A program made the translations under genes and the position numbers. Of a stretch of 5,189 nucleotides of DNA, positions 1 to 4,954 are shown one piece after another. This stretch comes from Acidobacteria bacterium UBA6911 (GTDB lineage Bacteria > Acidobacteriota > UBA6911): contig DKBB01000005.1 of the NCBI GenBank assembly GCA_002451015.1, positions 716-5,904 on the forward strand, given 5' to 3'. Positions within the stretch are counted from its first letter, which is position 1. Each line of letters begins with the position of its first letter. Below the pieces are notes generated by a model. That model searched no databases, was not told the origin of the DNA, and saw only the letters and a program-made list of their open reading frames with translations.

Positions 1-54
1 GATTTGCGCGGAGATGAAATGGAACAATCAGGAGCTGAGACAACCGATGCGTGA
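1..54 (+). CDS. 3' end of an upstream gene, probably dsrK (partial; end position uncertain)
   Basis: The gene before dsrJ in dsrMKJOP operons is normally dsrK, the HdrD-like cytoplasmic iron-sulfur subunit (dsrL in dsrMKLJOP operons of sulfur oxidisers). Only its tail could lie here. Two readings are possible. The frame beginning at base 1 is open to TGA at 52-54 and ends in an acidic tail; it would overlap a dsrJ start at 47 by eight bases. The frame beginning at base 3 ends at TGA 15-17 and would give a classic ATGA overlap with a dsrJ start at 14. I cannot choose firmly: the second mirrors the dsrJ-dsrO junction, whereas the first fits the dsrJ start that best matches the family's usual N-terminus. 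Assignment to dsrK rests on gene order alone, since no motif is visible in so short a piece. Confidence 0.35.
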   Translation, partial: DLRGDEMEQSGAETTDA

Positions 55-448
55 TCGAAGCCTCATCTATATTGGCCTGCTGGTGTTCCTGGCTGTCATT
101 ACATTGCCCTTTACCTATAACTTGGTAGGGGGGATGCCGGAATCTATGCCGGAACTCGAACTTCCCGAGAATGAAACGCAGTGCGTGGAACCGACGGAGT
201 TTATGAGAAGCTCCCACATGCAGCTGCTGCTCGACTGGCGCGAGAATATGGTACGGGAAAACATCCGGACATACACTGCAAATGACGGCAGGACTTTCAA
301 TATCGGACTAACGAACACATGCCTTGCGCAGTGTCATGCCAGTAAAGCGGATTTCTGCGACCGTTGCCATAACTATGCGGGTGTGCAGAACCCATACTGC
401 TGGGACTGCCACATCGATCCGGAACAAATTCAGCGGAGCGCACGATGA
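14..448 (+). CDS. dsrJ: DsrJ, periplasmic triheme cytochrome c of the DsrMKJOP complex
   Basis: This is a 144-residue membrane-anchored cytochrome. Residues about 16-36 form one hydrophobic helix that acts as an uncleaved signal anchor, placing the rest in the periplasm. A conserved-looking block around Cys57 and residues 64-69 (M-R-x-x-H-M) supplies candidate distal heme ligands; DsrJ of Allochromatium is known for an unusual His/Cys-ligated heme. Three c-type heme sites lie in the C-terminal third: Cys103...Cys107-His108, Cys115-x2-Cys118-His119 and Cys129-x2-Cys132-His133. The first is CX3CH rather than CXXCH. DsrJ carries electrons on the periplasmic side of the complex and works with DsrO and DsrP. 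The gene overlaps dsrO by ATGA at 445-448. The start is uncertain: ATG at 14 has GGAG directly against it, too close for normal use but suited to coupling, whereas ATG at 47 (Met12) has GGAG at 31-34 and gives the short N-terminus usual for the family. Confidence 0.95.
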   Translation: MKWNNQELRQPMRDRSLIYIGLLVFLAVITLPFTYNLVGGMPESMPELELPENETQCVEPTEFMRSSHMQLLLDWRENMVRENIRTYTANDGRTFNIGLTNTCLAQCHASKADFCDRCHNYAGVQNPYCWDCHIDPEQIQRSAR

Positions 449-1218
449 TTATCAGCCGAAAGAAGTTTTTAAAGCTTACGGGAATCTCCATGCTGGCGGT
501 CACCGGAGAGAGATTCGCGCAGCCGATTGCCGGAGCCATGCAATCCACTCCACAGGGATCGCCCCAGGCGCTGACTGCAGACCGGTGGGCAATGGTCATC
601 GACCTGGATAAATGCGCTCAGGAAGAGGGTTGCACGAAGTGTATCGACGCCTGCCATCGGTACCACAACGTTCCCGATATTGACGACAAAGCCCGTGGGG
701 TCGAGTGGATCTGGAAAGAATCGTTTCAAAAGGCTTTTCCTTCCGATCATAATGAATATCAGGCCACCAAAATCAAACACCTGCAGGTTCCCCTTCTCTG
801 CAACCACTGCGATAATCCGCCCTGCGTAAGAGTCTGCCCCGCACAGGCAACGTGGAAGCGGGAGGACGGGATCGTAACGATGGACTGGCACCGCTGCATC
901 GGCTGCCGGTACTGTATGGCCGCGTGCCCCTACGGATCTCGCAGCTTCAACTGGACGGATCCCAGACCGAACATCGCGCAGCAGAACCCGGAGTTCCCAA
1001 CCAGAACCAAGGGTGTCGTGGAAAAATGCACATTCTGCGAATCGCGGCTCGCCAAAGGGAAACTGCCGGCATGCGTTGAAGCCTGCCCGCAGAATGCTAT
1101 GTTATTTGGTGATCTAGACGTTGCCGGCTCGGAAATCAGGCAGTTGTTGGAGTCTGAATACGCCATCCGGCGGAAACCGGAACTCGGCACCAAACCCGAG
1201 ATCTTCTATATCGTGTGA
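445..1218 (+). CDS. dsrO: DsrO, exported four [4Fe-4S] ferredoxin-like subunit of DsrMKJOP
   Basis: This 257-residue protein is an NrfC/HybA-type iron-sulfur subunit that acts in the periplasm, passing electrons between DsrJ and the membrane subunit DsrP. Sixteen cysteines form four [4Fe-4S] sites: Cys57/63/66/70, Cys119/122/127/131, Cys151/154/157/161 and Cys195/198/210/214. The second set has the N-H-C-x-N-P-P-C signature common in this family, and Cys-Pro pairs follow the last cysteine of groups two, three and four. The N-terminus is a Tat-type signal with S-R-K-K-F-L-K at residues 4-10, then a hydrophobic stretch to about residue 31; the usual twin arginine is Arg-Lys here. GGAG at 435-438, inside dsrJ, is six bases before the ATG, and the start overlaps the dsrJ stop as ATGA, so the two are probably translationally coupled. 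Length and cluster spacing agree with a complete gene. Confidence 0.95.
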   Translation: MIISRKKFLKLTGISMLAVTGERFAQPIAGAMQSTPQGSPQALTADRWAMVIDLDKCAQEEGCTKCIDACHRYHNVPDIDDKARGVEWIWKESFQKAFPSDHNEYQATKIKHLQVPLLCNHCDNPPCVRVCPAQATWKREDGIVTMDWHRCIGCRYCMAACPYGSRSFNWTDPRPNIAQQNPEFPTRTKGVVEKCTFCESRLAKGKLPACVEACPQNAMLFGDLDVAGSEIRQLLESEYAIRRKPELGTKPEIFYIV

Positions 1219-1220
1219 GG
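1215..1220 (+). promoter_or_regulatory. Ribosome binding site deciding the dsrP start
   Basis: GTGAGG overlaps the TGA stop of dsrO and stands eight bases before ATG 1229. It supports that start over the longer frame beginning inside dsrO. Confidence 0.6.
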
Positions 1221-1228
1221 CGCTTCTC

Positions 1229-2392
1229 ATGTTCATGTTTGAAAAAGCACTAACGGGAAGTCGGAAGTATTGGTATTGGATTCTCTGCCTGTTGGCCGTT
1301 GTTTTCCTGGGATCCCTTGCCTACCTCCGGCAACTGGATGTAGGACTTGGCATCACGGGAATGACCCGGGATGTCACATGGGGCATCTACATCGCCCAGT
1401 TCACCTTTTTCGTAGGGGTCGCCGCTTCGGCGGTCATGGTGGTCCTTCCCTACTACCTGCATAACTATAAAACTTTTGGCAAGGTCACGATTCTCGGGGA
1501 ATTTCTAGCCATTTCCGCCGTAACCATGTGCATGCTTTTTATCTTCGTCGATATGGGGCAGCCTTCCAGAGTCATTAATGTGATGCTGCATCCGACACCG
1601 AATTCCCCCATGTTCTGGGATATGATATCCCTCGGAGGATACTTCCTGCTCAATGCGGTTATTGCACTGATTACCCTGAGTGCGGAACGGAAGGGCATCG
1701 CTCCACCGAAATGGATCAAGCCCGTCATCATCATTTCCATCCCCTGGGCCATCAGCATCCATACGGTCACCGCATTCCTTTACAGCGGTCTTCCCGGGCG
1801 CTCCTTCTGGTTGACGGCTATCCTGGCGCCGCGCTTTCTTGCGTCGGCTTTCGCTGCCGGGCCCGCGTTGCTGATTCTTTTATGCCTGTTAATACGGAAA
1901 CTGACGCGCTACGACGTAGGGCAGGAAGCGCTTCGGAAACTCGCCGTCATTGTTACCTATGGAATGATCCTGAATGTTTTCTTTCTGCTGATGGAAGTCT
2001 TTACAGCATTCTACAGCGGCATACCGGAGCATATGGAACACTTCCAGTATCTGTTCGTCGGCCTGGAAGGGCACAATGCCCTGGTGCCGTGGATGTGGAC
2101 ATCGGCCATTCTTGCCGTGCTTTCCCTTCTGCTGCTGGTAACAGCGAAAATTAGAAACAACGAGAAGTGGCTGCCGGTAGTCTGCGTAATCGTTTTTGTG
2201 TCGCTTTGGATCGATAAGGGTCTCGGCCTGATTGTCGGTGGGTTTATTCCATCACCGCTGGGAGCTATCACGGAGTATGCCCCCACGCTAATCGAAATCA
2301 CAATAACTTTGGGGATCTGGGCGCTTGGATTTTTGATGGTCACCATCTTCTATAAGATCACCCTTTCAGTCCGTGAAGGTTTTTCAGAATAA
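1229..2392 (+). CDS. dsrP: DsrP, NrfD/PsrC-family integral membrane subunit of DsrMKJOP
   Basis: This is a 387-residue, strongly hydrophobic protein of the NrfD/PsrC family. About ten transmembrane helices can be drawn, the clearest at residues about 15-33, 52-77, 88-107, 127-145, 161-180, 190-215 and 350-380. In the family this subunit exchanges electrons with the quinone pool and anchors the periplasmic iron-sulfur partner, here DsrO. No cofactor-binding cysteine motif is visible, as expected. The chosen ATG at 1229 has GTGAGG at 1215-1220 as ribosome binding site, eight bases upstream and covering the dsrO stop codon, which implies tight coupling. An in-frame ATG 108 bases further upstream lies within dsrO, codes for an unrelated polar stretch and was discarded; a second ATG two codons downstream is also possible. 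Ten bases separate it from dsrO. Confidence 0.95.
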   Translation: MFMFEKALTGSRKYWYWILCLLAVVFLGSLAYLRQLDVGLGITGMTRDVTWGIYIAQFTFFVGVAASAVMVVLPYYLHNYKTFGKVTILGEFLAISAVTMCMLFIFVDMGQPSRVINVMLHPTPNSPMFWDMISLGGYFLLNAVIALITLSAERKGIAPPKWIKPVIIISIPWAISIHTVTAFLYSGLPGRSFWLTAILAPRFLASAFAAGPALLILLCLLIRKLTRYDVGQEALRKLAVIVTYGMILNVFFLLMEVFTAFYSGIPEHMEHFQYLFVGLEGHNALVPWMWTSAILAVLSLLLLVTAKIRNNEKWLPVVCVIVFVSLWIDKGLGLIVGGFIPSPLGAITEYAPTLIEITITLGIWALGFLMVTIFYKITLSVREGFSE

Positions 2393-2448
2393 TTCCTTCG
2401 TCCCGGCATCGGCGGAGGATTGGTAAAGTCGCCATCAGGGAAGGAAGT

Positions 2449-2589
2449 ATGGCATTGAGGCCATGTCGGGCATGCACCCATACTGAACACGCAAAGGATT
2501 GCTGCGGTTCCGTCCTGAAACGTCTCAATGCGGCACGAACGGGAGGGGAAACCGAAAACAGTCCTTTCGGAAAAACGCCTTTCGGTTAA
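2449..2589 (+). CDS. Candidate small Cys/His-rich protein (46 residues), function unknown
   Basis: I do not recognise this ORF. It begins 56 bases after dsrP on the same strand, with a purine-rich AGGGAAGGA at 2437-2445 just before the ATG, a reasonable ribosome binding site. The N-terminal half contains Cys6-x2-Cys9-x-His11-x2-His14-x3-Cys18-Cys19, followed by a short basic segment, and the tail repeats Pro-Phe-Gly twice (residues 39-41 and 44-46). The Cys/His pattern would suit a small zinc- or iron-sulfur-binding fold or a redox-active peptide, but that is inference. Support comes from the ribosome binding site, the operon-like position and the dense Cys pattern. Against it are its short length and lack of a family I can name. 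It could be a chance ORF in a transcribed spacer. Confidence 0.45.
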   Translation: MALRPCRACTHTEHAKDCCGSVLKRLNAARTGGETENSPFGKTPFG

Positions 2590-2614
2590 TCGAATCGGGC
2601 TGGATTTTCCACGA

Positions 2615-2626
2615 CAGGACGTCCTG
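2615..2626. repeat. Perfect 12-bp palindrome CAGGACGTCCTG
   Basis: The sequence CAGGACGTCCTG is its own reverse complement and lies about 117 bases before the kinase-like gene start, outside any likely coding region. With no loop it is better suited to a dimeric DNA-binding protein than to an RNA hairpin. Only one copy was noticed, so an operator role is speculative. Confidence 0.25.
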
Positions 2627-2733
2627 AATACTGGCAGGGGCATATCCGGTAATCTGATCCGCAAAAAGATCCCGCTGAACAGGCTTGGAGTGCGGATTCA
2701 TTTGAATTTGTTGTTCTGGCACCTTACTTCAGG

Positions 2734-2740
2734 CGAGGGG
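2734..2740 (+). promoter_or_regulatory. Ribosome binding site deciding the kinase-like gene start
   Basis: CGAGGGG followed by AAA lies directly before ATG 2744. It fits initiation at that ATG, which begins exactly where family resemblance begins, and argues against the ATG at 2528. Confidence 0.6.
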
Positions 2741-2743
2741 AAA

Positions 2744-3559
2744 ATGGCCATCATCACTATTTCCAGGGGTTCCGCAACCGGCGGTTTATTACTTGCCGAG
2801 GGCCTGGCAAAAAAACTGAACTACAAACTCGTCAGACGGGAAGACATCCTCCAGGGAACCGCCAAGTTCGGAGTTGAAGCGGCGAAGCTGGAAAAATTCC
2901 TTTTCGGGCCTCCTACCTTCTCGGACGATTTCAAACAGGATATTCGGAATTACATCGCCTTCTTTCAGGTAGCACTGTATGAATACATCCAGATGCAGGA
3001 TGTTATTTACCTCGGCAATGTCGGGCATTTAATGCTCCGGGACATTCCTGATGTGCTTACGATCCGGCTTATCGCTCCCTTTGAATTCCGTATCCGGATG
3101 CTGATTGAACGTGGAAAAATGACCCGCGAGGAAGCATCCAATTATATCGAAAAAATCGATGCCCAGCGCAGAGCCTGGACCCTTTTCCTTTACGGCGTGG
3201 ACTGGCTGAATCCAATACTCTACGACCTGACCCTTAATCTGGAAAACATGAATATCGACACCGCCGTGGAAATTGCCGCCACCGCCGCCAGGCTTAAAAA
3301 ATATTCAGAATCGGACCAGAATCAAAAAACAATGGAAAACATGCTTATGGCTGCCAGAACAAGGGCGGAGCTTCTGGCGGATCCCCGTCTGGCTTCATAC
3401 GATATTGAAGTCGAAGCCGACACCAGCACTGCCACAGTGTACCTCGAAGGGAAACTCTCCCCAGATTTGACAGGTCATGCAGTCGAAATAGCGGGGAATA
3501 TTGCAGGTGTAAACAAGGTCGACACCTGCCGGATTGTAAGCATCGAACAGGAAAGCTGA
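2744..3559 (+). CDS. Cytidylate-kinase-like protein with C-terminal BON-like domain
   Basis: This 271-residue protein resembles the cytidylate-kinase-like family (Pfam Cytidylate_kin2 type). Residues 1-36 give the initial strand I-I-T-I-S-R and the nucleotide-loop region; residues about 86-112 form a further strand pair with the G-N-V-G-H loop; residues 139-154 carry the D-x-x-R-R-A-W-x-x-x-L-Y-G-V-D block expected of the lid region. Residues about 200-268 look like a BON domain, with D-I-E-V-E-A, T-V-Y-L-E-G-K-L and G-V-x-K-V-D in order. The P-loop is unusual: G-S-A-T-G-G-L at residues 9-15 lacks the GK[S/T] lysine of true nucleoside monophosphate kinases, so activity is doubtful. It is probably cytoplasmic, with no signal peptide or membrane helix. 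The start at 2744 is chosen by ribosome binding site and family fit; an upstream ATG at 2528 would add 72 unrelated residues. Any role in sulfur metabolism is unknown. Confidence 0.8.
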   Translation: MAIITISRGSATGGLLLAEGLAKKLNYKLVRREDILQGTAKFGVEAAKLEKFLFGPPTFSDDFKQDIRNYIAFFQVALYEYIQMQDVIYLGNVGHLMLRDIPDVLTIRLIAPFEFRIRMLIERGKMTREEASNYIEKIDAQRRAWTLFLYGVDWLNPILYDLTLNLENMNIDTAVEIAATAARLKKYSESDQNQKTMENMLMAARTRAELLADPRLASYDIEVEADTSTATVYLEGKLSPDLTGHAVEIAGNIAGVNKVDTCRIVSIEQES

Positions 3560-3562
3560 GCC

Positions 3563-4954
3563 TTACGCATCGTTCGATTCCGATGCCCCTGCAGCACGCA
3601 ACAGGCCTTCGATCCAGGAAGTCGATCCGAGAGCATGCAGGTGCAGGTAACTCGCCACCACGTTTTTATATATCATGCCGTCGCGCCCGTTTCCCGTCCC
3701 GACACCTCTTTTTACCTTGAAAATAGTGTTGATGGTTCCCGTCGATTCCAGCCTCGAATAGTGGAATTCGTGCCCGCGCAGCACGGTGCCGGTCGACAGA
3801 AAGGAATTTGGATGGTCCACGACTACTTCCTCGTAACCATGCCCGGCAGGTTTCCGATCCAGCACAATATCCGCCGGGAAAATCCCGGCCATCGGATACC
3901 GGCTGCCCTGCCAATGCACCGACCGGCAGAGAAACATTAGCCCCCCACACTCCGCCCATATCGGCAATCCCCGCTGTGCGGCCTGAAAAACTGATCGGCG
4001 GAAAGACTCGTTGGCCGACAACACGGTCGCATGTGTCTCCGGAAATCCGCCGCCGATGTAGAGGGCGTCCAGGTCTTCAGGCAATGCGCTGTCACACACC
4101 GGATCGACCGGGATCTTCAATGCCCCATAACGATCGATCTCTTCAAGATTTTCCGGGTAATAGAAGGTGAAGGCGGAACTGCGGAAAATTCCTATTTTCA
4201 AGCCCGGCGCTGGAGTGAACGATTTATCGGGTCTCTTTTCCTGCGCTTCAATCGGCTCCGTTTTTCCCGCAATCAGGGACAATCTCTCCAGATCGACCGA
4301 CCCCTCGACAATGTCCGCCGCCCTGTCAATCGATTCCCTGCTCCGACTGCATTCCTCCGGTGTCACCAAACCGAGATGTCGGCTCGCCAGCAGTTCTCCC
4401 GAGAACCGCCGGATCGCCCCCAGCACGGGAATTCCGGTGCTTTCTTCAATGGAGGATCGGATCAACGCCTCCTGGCGCGATGTTGCGACACGGTTCAGAA
4501 TCACCCCTGCCAGAGCGACATCGCGATCCATCGACTTGAGTCCCAGCACCAGGGCGGCCGCAGTGCGTGTGATCTTGACCGTCGGGATAATGACGACTAC
4601 TGGAACCTTGAGCAATTTCGACAGTTCGGCCGATGAGTGCGTCCCCCCGGCATCCTCTCCGTCATACAAGCCTCGATTCCCCTCAATCAGATTCAATCCG
4701 TCGGTGGAGGCATGCTTCGTAAAGGACTCTGCAACCACTCTGGGACCCATCATCCAGGTATCGAGATTGCGAGCAGGCTTGCCGGCCGCAATTCCCAACC
4801 AGGCGGGATCGATGTAGTCCGGTCCCTTCTTAAAAGGCACGACCGTTAGTCCTTTTCGACGCCAGGCTGCCGCAACTCCGAGACTGACCAGGGTTTTCCC
4901 GCAATCACCGCTGATTCCGGACAGCATTATCCGGGGAAGATAGAATTTTTTCAT
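3563..4954 (-). CDS. cbiA: Cobyrinate a,c-diamide synthase family amidotransferase (CbiA/CobB; DsrN-like)
   Basis: This complete 463-residue ATP- and glutamine-dependent amidotransferase is close to the length of Salmonella CbiA (459). The N-terminal synthetase domain has a P-loop, S-G-I-S-G-D-C-G-K-T (residues 12-21), K-K-G-P-D-Y-I-D-P (42-50) and E-G-N-R-G-L-Y-D-G (91-99). Asp46, Glu91 and Asp98 line up with Salmonella active-site residues Asp45, Glu90 and Asp97. The C-terminal class I glutaminase domain has G-G-G-F-P-E (301-306), nucleophile Cys336 in A-E-C-G-G, and S-Y-L-H-L-H (435-440) with the catalytic histidine. CbiA amidates the a and c side chains of cobyrinate; beside dsr genes such proteins are called DsrN and are thought to amidate siroheme for DsrAB, which is my preferred reading. 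The start is the first ATG after an in-frame stop; no clear Shine-Dalgarno precedes it, and Met10 is an alternative. It faces the dsr genes, so it is transcribed separately. Confidence 0.9.
   Translation of the reverse strand: MKKFYLPRIMLSGISGDCGKTLVSLGVAAAWRRKGLTVVPFKKGPDYIDPAWLGIAAGKPARNLDTWMMGPRVVAESFTKHASTDGLNLIEGNRGLYDGEDAGGTHSSAELSKLLKVPVVVIIPTVKITRTAAALVLGLKSMDRDVALAGVILNRVATSRQEALIRSSIEESTGIPVLGAIRRFSGELLASRHLGLVTPEECSRSRESIDRAADIVEGSVDLERLSLIAGKTEPIEAQEKRPDKSFTPAPGLKIGIFRSSAFTFYYPENLEEIDRYGALKIPVDPVCDSALPEDLDALYIGGGFPETHATVLSANESFRRSVFQAAQRGLPIWAECGGLMFLCRSVHWQGSRYPMAGIFPADIVLDRKPAGHGYEEVVVDHPNSFLSTGTVLRGHEFHYSRLESTGTINTIFKVKRGVGTGNGRDGMIYKNVVASYLHLHALGSTSWIEGLLRAAGASESNDA
3567..3586. 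other. Hairpin at the convergent gene junction
   Basis: GCATCG (3567-3572) and CGATGC (3581-3586) can pair as a six-base stem with an eight-base loop, just inside the 3' end of the minus-strand synthase gene and past the stop of the kinase-like gene. Neither strand has a T-run after it, so it is not a standard intrinsic terminator, though it might slow polymerase or protect a 3' end. Confidence 0.3.

Larger units (their letters stand above)
2393..2743. other. 351-base gap between dsrP and the kinase-like gene
   Basis: No gene of ordinary length is supported here. The stretch holds a candidate 46-codon Cys/His-rich ORF (2449-2589), a perfect 12-bp palindrome at 2615-2626, a weak inverted repeat (ATTCA, two bases, TGAAT) at 2696-2707, and the ribosome binding site of the next gene. 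The frame of the following gene stays open back to an ATG at 2528, but that extension is not family-like. No hairpin followed by a T-run was found after dsrP, so transcription may continue into the downstream genes. Confidence 0.6.

Noticed and set aside
1121..1228. Upstream ATG extending DsrP into dsrO
   Set aside because: The added residues are the out-of-frame reading of dsrO and are polar, unlike a membrane protein N-terminus; a good ribosome binding site precedes 1229.
2718..2733. Sigma-54-like TGGCAC followed by TTCA before the kinase-like gene
   Set aside because: The -12 element lacks the required GC pair, and the implied transcription start would fall on the ribosome binding site, leaving it out of the mRNA.
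2528..2743. Upstream ATG that would extend the kinase-like protein by 72 residues
   Set aside because: The extension has no family resemblance, overlaps the small ORF, and the ATG at 2744 has its own ribosome binding site and starts at the conserved first strand.
4031..4817. Long plus-strand ORFs of 201 and 216 codons opposite the CbiA/DsrN-like gene
   Set aside because: They lie wholly antisense to a gene with intact catalytic motifs, overlap each other, and have low-complexity translations without family motifs.
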